A stretch of DNA of 64,000 nucleotides from JANXMY01 sp964251675 (GCA_964251675.1 CAXUKS010000004.1:62001-126000); one strand, 5' to 3'; counted from the stretch's first letter, positions 50,912-59,203 are shown. Program-made: numbers and translations. Notes: generated by a model from the letters alone, not told the origin.

Positions 50912-51634
50912 ATGCGTTTCTGGAGCCGCCCCGTCTGGAACCTGCCTGCCGCCGATCCGGGCCGCGCCCCGCTTCCCGAAGTCGGCGAAACCGTCCGGCT
51001 TCATGCTGCCGACGAGTCACAGGTGGGCGTCTACCATGCCCGCGTTCGCGCCCTCGGGCCGCGCCGCATTCTGCTGGAAAGCCTGGAAACCGCACCGTTC
51101 CCCGACGACGACACGGCCCTGCCGCCGCATACCCCGCTGACGCTGTCGTTCCTGCGCGACGATGCCCTGTATCAGTGCGATCTGCGCGTGGTCGGCCCGC
51201 CGGGACGAATGGGCGTGCTGGCCGTGTCCCGCCCGCGTATCGTGACACGACTGCAGCGGCGTCAGTTCTACCGCCTGCCGCTGCAGTCGCCCACCACCTT
51301 CCGGGTGCGCGGCGAGGAAAGCTTTACCGTCCCTGTCCCCGCCCGCCTCGTCAACCTCTCCGGCGGCGGCGCTCTGCTGTCGGCCACCAAGCCCGTTCCC
51401 AGTGGCCTGCGCGTCCGCGTCCGCGTTCCAACCGGCACCGACGGGGAGATGATTGACATTGATTCTGAGTGTCTGGACTGCCGCGTGGCCTCACAGGGGC
51501 TGTCCCGGGTGTATCTCATCCGCCTGCGCTTTTTCGGCCCCCCGCTCCTGTCCGACGAAGAGCGCGACGACATCGTCGCCTACATCTTCGAGCAGCAGCG
51601 GATGCTTCTCAAGACCCGCAAGCTGCTTCGATAA
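50912..51634 (+). CDS. PilZ domain protein, YcgR-like
   Basis: 240 aa. The N-terminal half resembles the YcgR/PilZN flagellar-brake domain (VGETVRLHAADESQVGVYHA); the C-terminal PilZ domain has the c-di-GMP motifs RRQFYR and NLSGGGALL. It should bind c-di-GMP. ATG 50912 is 5 bases after the preceding stop; an in-frame ATG at 50894 would overlap the upstream gene. It ties the TPR operon to second-messenger control. No flagellar genes are in the window. Confidence 0.88.
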   Translation: MRFWSRPVWNLPAADPGRAPLPEVGETVRLHAADESQVGVYHARVRALGPRRILLESLETAPFPDDDTALPPHTPLTLSFLRDDALYQCDLRVVGPPGRMGVLAVSRPRIVTRLQRRQFYRLPLQSPTTFRVRGEESFTVPVPARLVNLSGGGALLSATKPVPSGLRVRVRVPTGTDGEMIDIDSECLDCRVASQGLSRVYLIRLRFFGPPLLSDEERDDIVAYIFEQQRMLLKTRKLLR

Positions 51635-51658
51635 TCCCCCACGCCCAAACAAAAAAAA

Positions 51659-51716
51659 GCCCGCTGCCGGGTCGCGTGAGCGGTTCGGCGGCGGGCATCC
51701 GCCACAACGGGCGGAT
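51659..51716 (+). other. Two consecutive hairpins ahead of a short ORF
   Basis: An 11-bp stem (51659-51669 with 51686-51696, one G-U) is followed by a 7-bp stem (51697-51703 with 51710-51716). The first hairpin is preceded by an A run, so it could terminate minus-strand transcripts; on the plus strand it forms a structured leader for the small ORF at 51732. Confidence 0.5.
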
Positions 51717-51731
51717 CATGAAAAGGAGGAC

Positions 51732-51809
51732 ATGCGCGTCTTTACTTACGCGGGCGGTCTGCGAAAAGTTCCGGGGTTCAATTACGGGGAAATTGTAACC
51801 ACGCATTAA
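51732..51809 (+). CDS. Possible 25-aa small protein
   Basis: A 25-codon frame (MRVFTYAGGLRKVPGFNYGE start) with an almost ideal ribosome-binding site, AAAGGAGG, 3 bases before the ATG. It is basic and contains aromatic residues. It lies between the PilZ gene and the EamA promoter, after two hairpins. It could be a small protein or a regulatory leader peptide. No homologue is known to me. Confidence 0.4.
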   Translation: MRVFTYAGGLRKVPGFNYGEIVTTH

Positions 51810-51829
51810 TGCCTCTGCGTGCCTGTCCG

Positions 51830-51858
51830 TTGACTTGTGCTTTCCTAAAAGCCACAAT
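51830..51858 (+). promoter_or_regulatory. Leaderless-type promoter of the EamA transporter gene
   Basis: TTGACT (51830-51835), 17-base spacer, CACAAT (51853-51858), then exactly 6 bases to the ATG at 51865. Confidence 0.75.
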
Positions 51859-51864
51859 GAAAGT

Positions 51865-52836
51865 ATGGAATTTTCTTCGACGCCAAAAGCCGCCTCGGGC
51901 CGGGCGTCGGGTGCGGGCCGGATGCCCCTGACAGTGTTTCTGCTTCTCGTCGGGATCAACCTTCTGTGGGCCGGGTCATCGCTGGCCGCCAAAATCGCTC
52001 TGGAAAGCATTCCCCCGATGACGCTGGCCTTTGCGCGGTTTGCGCTGGCCGCACTCTTGATGTACGGCGTCGCTCGCTGGCGCGGCGTGGACCTGCGTGT
52101 GGCCCGGCGCGACTGGGGAATGTTCTGGGCGATGGGCATTCTGGGGCTGGCGCTGACCTACCTGCTGGCCTATCAGGGCATTCAGCGCACGACGGCCTCC
52201 GATTCCGCGCTCATTCATGCCACCGAGCCGGTGTTTCTGAGCGTCCTCGCGTACTTCTTTCTCCGGGAGCGAATGTTTGCCGTCAAAGTGCTGGGCATCG
52301 CGGCGGGCCTAGCCGGAACCTATCTCATCGTCGCCAACGGCTGGCGTCTGCCCGCACTGACGGGAGCCGTGGCCGGGGATTTGCTGATCACGCTGGGGCT
52401 GACGTTTGAAGCCGGGTCGAGCATCGTCGGCAAAAATCTGGTGGTCCGTTATCCGCCCATCTCGGTGATGACCTATCAGATGCTCAGCGGGGCGATTGCG
52501 CTGGCTCCGTTTGCGATGTGGGAGCTGGCCCAGCCCGGCCATACCCTGCATCCGACGGCGGCGGCCCTGTGGAGCCTGCTGTACCTCGTCGTCCCCTGCA
52601 CCGTGTTTGCCTACACCGTCTGGTTCACCATCCTGGAAACACGCGGGGCTGGCGAGATGTCCGTTTTTTTGTTTGTGCAGCCTGTGTGCGGAGCCTTCCT
52701 CGGCGCGTGGCTGCTGCATGAGTCGGTGACTGCCTGGACCATCGCGGGCGCGGTGCTGGTGCTGTCCGGGGTCGCGCTGATCAATCGCCGCCCGCCGCTT
52801 CCCAAAGCTCCGCCGCCCAACTCCCCGGCGGCGTGA
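51865..52836 (+). CDS. EamA/DMT family transporter
   Basis: 323-aa drug/metabolite transporter with ten predicted membrane helices and two EamA repeats (first about 27-160, second about 170-310). Features include INLLWAGSSLAAKIALE in helix 1, ERMFAVKVLGIAAGLAGTYL and the matching second-half WTIAGAVLVLSGVALIN. Substrate unknown; family members export amino acids or metabolites. ATG 51865 fits both the promoter spacing and the family start. Confidence 0.9.
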   Translation: MEFSSTPKAASGRASGAGRMPLTVFLLLVGINLLWAGSSLAAKIALESIPPMTLAFARFALAALLMYGVARWRGVDLRVARRDWGMFWAMGILGLALTYLLAYQGIQRTTASDSALIHATEPVFLSVLAYFFLRERMFAVKVLGIAAGLAGTYLIVANGWRLPALTGAVAGDLLITLGLTFEAGSSIVGKNLVVRYPPISVMTYQMLSGAIALAPFAMWELAQPGHTLHPTAAALWSLLYLVVPCTVFAYTVWFTILETRGAGEMSVFLFVQPVCGAFLGAWLLHESVTAWTIAGAVLVLSGVALINRRPPLPKAPPPNSPAA

Positions 52837-52892
52837 AGCTCGGCACTGGCGTTGTTCAAGCCAGTGACAGTGTTCAGCTTGTTAAATGGCGT

Positions 52893-53465
52893 TCAGCCGT
52901 TGAACTGGCCCATCGCCCGCTCAATGCCGTCTGAAATCCACGTTTCCAGTGCCCCAACTGCCCGTGCCGTGGCGTCTTCTACGTCCCGCTCTTCGGCGCG
53001 GGTGAAGCGGCCCAAGACGAAATCAACCTGCACGGACGGGTCACGCGGAGCGCCGACGCCGAAGCGCAGGCGGGGGAAGCTCTGGCTGTGCAGGTGGGCA
53101 ATCAGCGACTTGAGGCCGTTGTGCCCCCCCGCCGAGCCGTCTGCCCGGAGGCGCAGCTTGCCGACCGGCAGGGCGATGTCGTCGGTGACGACCAGAATGT
53201 CCGTGAGCGCCAGCGGCTTTTGATGCAGGAACGCCTGCACAGCCTGCCCCGACAGGTTCATAAACGTCTGCGGCTTCATCAGAAACACCCGCGTCTCGCC
53301 CACGCGCCCGTCTCCGATCAGCGCCTGCTTGTCTTTTTTGGTGACCGCGATGCCGTGCAGGCGGGCAAAAGCGTCGATGACCTCAAACCCGACATTATGC
53401 CGGGTACGGTCGTAGTCCTTGCCGGGGTTGCCGAGGCCGATAATCAGTTTTGTGGGCACGTCCAT
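52893..53465 (-). CDS. pth: Peptidyl-tRNA hydrolase
   Basis: 190-aa enzyme that frees tRNA from dropped-off peptidyl-tRNA. It has KLIIGLGNPGKDYDRTRHNVGF with the catalytic histidine and asparagine, MNLSGQAV and the GGHNGLKSLIAHL segment. Normal length. A 27-base gap separates it from the Tat phosphoesterase gene upstream, so they may be co-transcribed. Confidence 0.96.
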   Translation of the reverse strand: MDVPTKLIIGLGNPGKDYDRTRHNVGFEVIDAFARLHGIAVTKKDKQALIGDGRVGETRVFLMKPQTFMNLSGQAVQAFLHQKPLALTDILVVTDDIALPVGKLRLRADGSAGGHNGLKSLIAHLHSQSFPRLRFGVGAPRDPSVQVDFVLGRFTRAEERDVEDATARAVGALETWISDGIERAMGQFNG

Positions 53466-53492
53466 AGTGTTTTCATTAGTATTGGGGAGTAA

Positions 53493-54365
53493 TCACAACA
53501 GCCGCAGGGTCAGCAACGTCACTTCCGGCGGGCAGCAGAAGCGCACCTGCGGTCCCATCATGCCCACGCCGCGTGTGGTGTAAACCGGGTGTGTTGGTGT
53601 ATGCTGCAGGCCCTCCGGGTACTTGCGCCCAAACTGGGGGCAGACCAGCGGCGGCAGGCCGGGGAGACGCACCTGCCCGGCGTGGGAATGGCCGGACACC
53701 TGAAAGATGAAGCCTGCTGGGGCCTCGTCGGCGTAGTCCGGCTCATGCACCAGCAGCAGGCGGGTCGTGCCGGATGGTACGCCTTTCAGTGCCTTGTCCA
53801 TATCATGGGTGTTGAGGCTGCGCGACCCCAGCCCGACCAGCCAGATGCCTTCCGCGCCCGGCAGGGGGGCAGACTGGTTCATCAGCACCTGGAACCCGGC
53901 GGCATGGAGCGGGGCAGACACGGTCCCGTACATTGTCCGGGTCTGGTCATGGTTGCCCATCACGGCGAAGACGCCGCGTGGAACGTCCTTCAGGGGAGCA
54001 AGTGCTTCGGCACAGGCGGCGGCCTGCCGCGCAAAGTCCGTCTCGCCGAGCGTGTCCGGGTTATAGCTGATGTAGTCGCCGGTCAGGAAGACGACATCCG
54101 GTTTCTGGGCCAGGAGCATCTTTGCCGCACGGGCGGTGCGGGCGGCGGCGCGGTCGGTGTCGCAGTGGAAGTCGCTCAGATGCCCGACCCGCAGGCCATC
54201 GGCATGTGCGGGCCAGTCCGGCAAAACCACGTCTCGCCTGGTCAGCACCAGATGCTCCGCCTCGATTTCGTGGGCATAGGTGGGTGTGGCGACTGCCGCG
54301 ACCGCACCGACAGCGAGTGTCTTTAAAAATCGCCGCCGCCCGACTGACATCTTCGCTTTGCTCAC
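53493..54365 (-). CDS. Tat-exported metallophosphoesterase
   Basis: 290 aa with a twin-arginine signal (VGRRRFLKTLAVGAVAAVA). The calcineurin-like domain has LSDFHCD, TGDYISYN, MGNHDQT, HEPDYAD and SGHSHAGQ. It is exported folded, presumably with bound metals. It is a paralogue by fold of the membrane-anchored enzyme at 40.4 kb. Its ATG overlaps the MFS stop (ATGA). Confidence 0.9.
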   Translation of the reverse strand: MSKAKMSVGRRRFLKTLAVGAVAAVATPTYAHEIEAEHLVLTRRDVVLPDWPAHADGLRVGHLSDFHCDTDRAAARTARAAKMLLAQKPDVVFLTGDYISYNPDTLGETDFARQAAACAEALAPLKDVPRGVFAVMGNHDQTRTMYGTVSAPLHAAGFQVLMNQSAPLPGAEGIWLVGLGSRSLNTHDMDKALKGVPSGTTRLLLVHEPDYADEAPAGFIFQVSGHSHAGQVRLPGLPPLVCPQFGRKYPEGLQHTPTHPVYTTRGVGMMGPQVRFCCPPEVTLLTLRLL

Positions 54366-55615
54366 TCAAACATCTCCCGCCGCCGGGCCAGCGCGAACAA
54401 AAAACACAGGCTCATAATTATCCCCGCGCACCAGTAGGGGGCGGTCTGTCCGACATTCTTATACAGATACCCCGCCGTCGCCGGACCCGTCGCCCGCGCC
54501 AGGCTGTCAAACGACGCCGACAGCCCCAGCGCCGCCCCCTGCGCGGTGGCCCGGCGCGAGATCAGCGCCCGCAGGGCCGGGCTGTTCAGGCCACTGCCAA
54601 TCGCAATCGGTAGCATGGGGCCGATGAGCAACACGGACAGCAGGGGGGCAAACGGAAACAGCAGAAAGCCCAGTGCCATCAGGCCAATGCCGGTGACTAC
54701 CAGATTAGCCTCCCCGAAGCGTTTGACCAGGGGCCGGATCAAGCCGCCCTGAACCACGACAATCAGCACGCCGATATAGGCAAACACGCCCCCCGCGACC
54801 GCCTGCGCCGTTTTGGGATTGGTATAGCCGAAATGCTGGCTGAGATAGGTCGTAAACGTCCCCTCCAGATTGCCGAAGGCGAATGTGACGGCGAACGTCA
54901 GCAGGTACAAAAAGCCGACCGGGCCGGTCACCGCCTGCATCATCAGGGCAAACCGGCTGCCGGTGGGTGTCGCTGGCGCGGCTGCCTCCTCCACCCGCGC
55001 TGGCTCCGGCAGTTTCAGAGCAATATACACTAAATTGACCAGCGCAACCGCTGCCGACACATACAGCGGCACTGCCAGCCCGAACTGCCCCAGCAGGCCG
55101 CCGAGCGCCGGACCGAGGATGAAGCCGACGCCGAACGCCGCGCCCAGATACCCCAGCCCCATCGCCCGCAGATGCGGCGGCGTGATGTCGGCGGCATACG
55201 CCTGTGCCACGGACAGCGAGGCCGACGAAAAGATGCCTGCCAGGATGCGTGCCGCGAACTGCCCGGTGATGGAGTGTGCCGACAGCCCGAACAGCGTATA
55301 GAACACGGCGTCGCCGAGGAGCGAGCCGATCAAAATTCGCTTGCGGCCCACACGGTCCGAAAGCGCCCCCCAGAACGGCGCGAACAAAAACTGCATGAAG
55401 GCATAGGAGGCCGTCAGCCACCCGCTGTATTCGCCGATGCGCGGGTCCTGTACGCTCGACAGGTGCAGCCCCTGCCGCACATATTCGGGAACCAGCGGAA
55501 TAATAATGCTGAAGCCCAGCACGTCAATCATCACCGCCAGAGACAGCAGGGCCAGGTTGACGTGCATCCGGCGGTCTTCGGGGCTTAGCTCCGATCTGCT
55601 TTTTTTTTCGGGCAT
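54362..55615 (-). CDS. MFS transporter (TetA/MdtG-like)
   Basis: 417 aa, 12 predicted membrane helices. The motif A loop GALSDRVGRKRILIGSLLGD lies between helices 2 and 3, and IGPMLPIAIGSGLNSPALRA in the second half. Such carriers are mostly proton-driven drug exporters; the substrate is unknown. ATG 55615 is chosen, as the extension upstream covers the divergent promoter region. Confidence 0.88.
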   Translation of the reverse strand: MPEKKSRSELSPEDRRMHVNLALLSLAVMIDVLGFSIIIPLVPEYVRQGLHLSSVQDPRIGEYSGWLTASYAFMQFLFAPFWGALSDRVGRKRILIGSLLGDAVFYTLFGLSAHSITGQFAARILAGIFSSASLSVAQAYAADITPPHLRAMGLGYLGAAFGVGFILGPALGGLLGQFGLAVPLYVSAAVALVNLVYIALKLPEPARVEEAAAPATPTGSRFALMMQAVTGPVGFLYLLTFAVTFAFGNLEGTFTTYLSQHFGYTNPKTAQAVAGGVFAYIGVLIVVVQGGLIRPLVKRFGEANLVVTGIGLMALGFLLFPFAPLLSVLLIGPMLPIAIGSGLNSPALRALISRRATAQGAALGLSASFDSLARATGPATAGYLYKNVGQTAPYWCAGIIMSLCFLFALARRREMFE

Positions 55616-55634
55616 AAAAAACTTGCTCTCCGTG

Positions 55635-55665
55635 TTGTCAGTATACCTAAAAACTATGTTAAAAT
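55635..55665 (+). promoter_or_regulatory. Candidate promoter of the YDLAGNP gene pair
   Basis: TTGTCA (55635-55640) and TAAAAT (55660-55665) are 19 bases apart; the latter is 5 bases before a short ORF ATG at 55671 and about 95 bases before the next gene. Confidence 0.45.
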
Positions 55666-55670
55666 TAGGA

Positions 55671-55766
55671 ATGACCACGGAGGAACACAGGCAGGCAGGC
55701 GTGAACAGAGACTTGCTTCTTCGCCGTATTCCTCTTTTGCGAGAAGGAAATTACTTTAATGACTGA
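55671..55766 (+). CDS. Possible 31-aa leader peptide
   Basis: A 31-codon frame (MTTEEHRQAGVNRDLLLRRI start) begins 5 bases after a -10 box and overlaps the start of the next gene by 8 bases, so translation could be coupled. It has no known relative. The region also contains the ribosome-binding site of the next gene, so it may be chance. Confidence 0.3.
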   Translation: MTTEEHRQAGVNRDLLLRRIPLLREGNYFND

Positions 55767-56520
55767 CACTGACACGCCGGAGCCACCGGCCCCCGCCGCG
55801 CCGCGCCCCTCCTGGGAGACCGCCCCTCGCCCGGCCCCGCGTCCCGTCCCGCCTGCGCCGCTGCCGCGTGCGCCGCTGGCCGCTGCCGCACCGCGCCTTG
55901 CCGCGCCGCCGCTTCAAGCAGTGGCTCCGGCTCCCGAGGCGGGTGTGCGCTACGACCTGGCTGGAAACCCCATCGCCGACTCCGGCCCGCGCCCGTCAGC
56001 CTATGCCCCGCCTCCGTCCTACGGTCAGGCGGCTGGCCTGGCGTCTTCCGCCGTCTGGCCGCCCGCGCCGACCGGGGAGGCGATGACCTACCGCAACAAC
56101 TCCGGGGAGCAGAGCGACGTGCCGCCGGAGATTGCCGGAAAACGCTGGCACTGGGGGGCGTTCTTTTTCCCTATTTTGTGGCTGCGGCGGCACAACATGA
56201 CCGCGCAGGCGGGCCTCATCAGCGGGGCGCTGATTGTCCCGCGTGTGCTGCATTCCTACGCCCCGGCCCCGTTCGGCGGCCTGCTGGTGGCCGCCGGGCT
56301 GCTGGCCTACTGGGCGGTGCGTCTCTATTTCGGCTGGAGCGGACACAAGTTCGCCTGGCGCAACCGCCATTTCCCGGAGGGCGTCTCGCAGTACTTCAAG
56401 GTGCAGCAGGCGTGGATGCTCTGGGGCTTCGGCGTCTTTGCGCTGGACATCGCCCTGCAAATCTTCGTCCTCGGGGCGATTCTGACCGGTGCAGGCCCGG
56501 CGCATTCTGCCGCCCCGTAG
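55759..56520 (+). CDS. Proline-rich membrane protein with YDLAGNP motif
   Basis: 253 aa. The first ~125 residues are Pro/Ala-rich and disordered, with VRYDLAGNPIADSG near residue 63. The C-terminal half (about 127-245) has KRWHWGAFFFPILWLRRHN followed by three or four membrane helices and FGWSGHKFAWRNRHFPEG, like DUF2628-type small membrane proteins. AAGGAA lies 10 bases before the ATG. The next gene repeats the YDLAGNP motif, so the two proteins are likely partners or share a ligand. Confidence 0.7.
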   Translation: MTDTDTPEPPAPAAPRPSWETAPRPAPRPVPPAPLPRAPLAAAAPRLAAPPLQAVAPAPEAGVRYDLAGNPIADSGPRPSAYAPPPSYGQAAGLASSAVWPPAPTGEAMTYRNNSGEQSDVPPEIAGKRWHWGAFFFPILWLRRHNMTAQAGLISGALIVPRVLHSYAPAPFGGLLVAAGLLAYWAVRLYFGWSGHKFAWRNRHFPEGVSQYFKVQQAWMLWGFGVFALDIALQIFVLGAILTGAGPAHSAAP

Positions 56521-56553
56521 CCGCCGCCCGGTTGGGGTGAGGAACAGAAAACG

Positions 56554-57474
56554 ATGCCAAATTACCTGTCCGGCGAAACGGACACAGATGACGCCGAGCC
56601 GGAAGAGGCCGAGGGCGACGTGCGCTATGACCTCGCCGGGAACCCGCTGCCGCGTGCTGCCCGGCCTGCCGCCGCGCCGCCGATTGGTCTGAACGAGCCG
56701 CCGCCCATGCGGCCCGTGTCGGCCCCGCCCGCCCGGCCTTCCGGCGAGCCGCCGCCGCCCCGGCCCGATTTCGGAGCGCCTGCCGTCTGGACGCCCCCAC
56801 CGGGCTACATCTCGCCGCCGGGATTCAATTCAGCGCCGCCGCCCAAAGCGCAGGTCGCCGCCGTGTCCGGGACCTCTCTCTACGCCGTGCTGGGCGTGGT
56901 GGTGGTCGGCATTGTCGCGCTGACATTCGCTCTGCACAACCTCAAGCCGAAGCTGGTTCCCGCGCCTGCCGCCTACAAGCCGTACACCGCGTTAGACGGC
57001 TCGTTTGTCTGCGACCGGCCTGTCGGCTGGAAGACCAAAGAAGCCGGAATGCCGGGCGGCTCGCGGGCGATGGTGTCCTTTTCGTCTGATAAAGTGATCG
57101 TCGAAGTGGAATCGGATACCTCCAAGCTGATGACGGCCAGCGCCAGCGACACCAATCCCCTTGCTTCCACGCCCCTCGCTAAAGCCCTGCCTCTGGTGCA
57201 GCAGATGCATGACCAAGACCTGCAGGAGTGGGTGGACGCCCTGCCGAACTTCAAGGAGAAGGCCGCTGAGCCGTATCGGTCCAGGTTCGGCGACGCCCGC
57301 GTTTCTGAGTGGACCGCCTCCAAAGGCAACATCAAGCTGCACGGCTACCGAGTCACGATGGCGGGGACGGACCGTGCGGTGAGCGTGTTCTGCCTGACCC
57401 CGGAGCGCAACTGGAAGACTTTGGAGCCAGCCTTCCAGCGCATCATCACCAGCGTCGGTCCGGGGAGTGGCTAA
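56554..57474 (+). CDS. Membrane protein with YDLAGNP motif and C-terminal exterior domain
   Basis: 306 aa. The N-terminal ~105 residues are acidic then Pro-rich, with DVRYDLAGNPLPRAARP near residue 22. One membrane helix (LYAVLGVVVVGIVALTFALH, about 109-128) leads to an outer domain starting YTALDGSFVCDRPVGWKTKE, which looks like the PsbP-like or DUF1795 fold. It lies 33 bases after its partner gene and is probably co-transcribed. Confidence 0.7.
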   Translation: MPNYLSGETDTDDAEPEEAEGDVRYDLAGNPLPRAARPAAAPPIGLNEPPPMRPVSAPPARPSGEPPPPRPDFGAPAVWTPPPGYISPPGFNSAPPPKAQVAAVSGTSLYAVLGVVVVGIVALTFALHNLKPKLVPAPAAYKPYTALDGSFVCDRPVGWKTKEAGMPGGSRAMVSFSSDKVIVEVESDTSKLMTASASDTNPLASTPLAKALPLVQQMHDQDLQEWVDALPNFKEKAAEPYRSRFGDARVSEWTASKGNIKLHGYRVTMAGTDRAVSVFCLTPERNWKTLEPAFQRIITSVGPGSG

Positions 57475-57501
57475 AAAAAAGCCTGTCTGTGTGCGCTGAC
57501 C

Positions 57502-57677
57502 GCAAGTGCGAGGGGTTAAAACCCCTCGCTGGAAGGCGCTTCGCGCCGGGCTGCCAGAGAGCAAGCCCACGCAGGCCCTCGTCTTGACTCTTTGGCTTCT
57601 CTTAATCTTTGGCTTCCCGGCGTCCTCGCCTTTGAGCGAAGGGTTTTAACCCCTCGCATTTAACCTCTCGCACTTGC
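57502..57677. repeat. Inverted repeat with GGGTTTTAACCC cores
   Basis: The left arm 57502-57524 pairs with the right arm, which ends at 57677; the right arm carries an extra 14 bases that duplicate the CCTCGCA segment. Both arms contain a palindromic GGGTT-AACCC-type core, as in the 32.7 kb element. The gap 57475-57696 contains no gene. Confidence 0.7.
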
Positions 57678-57696
57678 TTACGCTGTGGTCAACCTT

Positions 57697-58929
57697 ATGT
57701 TTATTCCATTCGTCCTGCCCTACCGGGCTAAAAATCCGCCGGAGAAGTTTCCCTGGGTCACGGTGGCGCTGATTGCCATAAACGTGCTGGTGTTTGCCTG
57801 CACGGTCAACGGGCATCTGGAAGTGCGCGACTCGGTGGTGGACCGGTTCGCCGTCTCGCATGACAACCTCAGCTTGTGGACGGTGTTCACGGCCATGTTC
57901 CTGCATGAGAACGTGCTGCATATTGCCGAGAATATGCTGTTTTTATGGATATTCGGGGCGGCGACCGAAGGCCGTCTGGGGCCGCTGCGGTTTCTGGCGG
58001 TCTACTTGTTTGCGGGCATTATCGGCACGCTGCTGTCGGACTTTGTGACGGGGCTGATTAACCCGGACACGTCTAATCTGGGGGCGTCCGGGGCGATTAT
58101 GGGACTGGCGGGTTCCTACCTGTATCTGTTCCCGTTCGCGCCCATTCGGCTGCTGTGGTTCTGGTGGATCATGCTGCTGCCGCGTGGAGGCATCACCGAG
58201 TGGCGGGCGATGTGGGTGATCTTGTACTTTTTCAGTTTGGACGTCATCAACGGCCTCTTTTCCGGCGGCGCCGATGGGGTGGGGCACTTCGCGCATATCG
58301 GCGGGGCGGTGGCGGGCTTTTTCGCGGTCATGCTGCTGCGGCTGCCGCGTGACTCCGAGGACGTGTCGGACGTGCAGGCGACGCTGTCCGATATGCGGGA
58401 TGTGACCCTGCTGCCGCTGGGTGACTTGGAGGCGCTGATGCAGCGGCCCACTACGGATGTCAAGCTGATCATGGCCTATTGCCGTCAGGCACTGGTGGCT
58501 CCATTCGGCGCGAGTGAGGCCAAATGCCTCTGGGGGCTGTACCAATACGGCAACCTGCTGATGGAGCAGGCCCCGCCCACGCAGATATTGGGGCTGATTC
58601 TGCCGCTGTCTCTGCCGACGGCCCGGCAAATCCCGCCGACATTTTTCCTGCGGCTCGGCACGCGGCTGGAGCGGCTGGGAAACCCGGACGGCGCGGTACG
58701 CCTGTATCAGCGGCTGTGCGAAGTGGTCCCGACCGGTCCCGATGCGGCGGCGGCCTACCTGCGGGTCGGGCGGCTGATGGAGCAGGCCTATCAGGACCTG
58801 CCGCAGGCACGGTTCTGTTATGAGCAGGTGGTCCGCCTCAGCCCGCCCGGCGCACTGCGCCCCGAGGCCGAGGCCGCCCTGCGCCGCCTGCCTGCACCCG
58901 TTGACAAAGCCAATTCACGCCCGGTATAA
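57697..58929 (+). CDS. Rhomboid family intramembrane serine protease with TPR-like tail
   Basis: 410 aa. The rhomboid core (about 20-215) has HENVLHIAENMLFLWIFG, the catalytic serine in NLGASGAIMGLAGS and histidine in GHFAHIGGAVAG. After about residue 225 comes a soluble helical region with TPR-like units (RLGTRLERLGNPDGAVRLYQ), so substrate choice may depend on protein contacts. ATG 57697 is preferred to a GTG four codons earlier; neither has a good ribosome-binding site. The end holds the tRNA promoter. Confidence 0.92.
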   Translation: MFIPFVLPYRAKNPPEKFPWVTVALIAINVLVFACTVNGHLEVRDSVVDRFAVSHDNLSLWTVFTAMFLHENVLHIAENMLFLWIFGAATEGRLGPLRFLAVYLFAGIIGTLLSDFVTGLINPDTSNLGASGAIMGLAGSYLYLFPFAPIRLLWFWWIMLLPRGGITEWRAMWVILYFFSLDVINGLFSGGADGVGHFAHIGGAVAGFFAVMLLRLPRDSEDVSDVQATLSDMRDVTLLPLGDLEALMQRPTTDVKLIMAYCRQALVAPFGASEAKCLWGLYQYGNLLMEQAPPTQILGLILPLSLPTARQIPPTFFLRLGTRLERLGNPDGAVRLYQRLCEVVPTGPDAAAAYLRVGRLMEQAYQDLPQARFCYEQVVRLSPPGALRPEAEAALRRLPAPVDKANSRPV

Positions 58930-58930
58930 T
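58901..58930 (+). promoter_or_regulatory. Consensus promoter of the tRNA genes
   Basis: Exact TTGACA (58901-58906) and TATAAT (58925-58930) with an 18-base spacer, mostly inside the last codons of the rhomboid gene, 14 bases before tRNA-Arg. Confidence 0.85.
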
Positions 58931-58944
58931 AGAGCCGAGCGCGA

Positions 58945-59018
58945 GGGGCTGTAGCTCAGTTGGATAGAGCGAGGGACTCCTAAGCCTTAGGCCGCTGGTT
59001 CGAGTCCAGTCAGCCCCA
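58945..59018 (+). tRNA. tRNA-Arg (anticodon CCU)
   Basis: A 74-base cloverleaf: acceptor GGGGCTG with CAGCCCC, D arm GCTC/GAGC, anticodon loop CTCCTAA with CCT at 58979-58981, T arm around TTCGAGT. The anticodon stem has an A-G mismatch next to the loop and a G-U. CCA is not encoded. It reads the AGG codon. Confidence 0.92.
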
Positions 59019-59036
59019 TCTTAAACGACTTGATAC

Positions 59037-59127
<91 letters not shown>

Positions 59128-59142
59128 TGCCCTGACCAGGAT

Positions 59143-59188
59143 AAACGCCTCGCGCACTCAGCCCCCACTGACTGCACGGGGCGTTTTT
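59143..59188 (+). terminator. Terminator of the tRNA transcript
   Basis: Ten-base stem (59143-59152 with 59177-59186, one G-U) and T run, 16 bases after the tRNA-Ser CCA. Confidence 0.75.
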
Positions 59189-59203
59189 GCTGCCCCCTCA
59201 CTC

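Noticed and set aside
51659..51716. Known riboswitch class before the EamA transporter
   Set aside because: The hairpins do not match any aptamer consensus I know, and the EamA promoter lies downstream of them.
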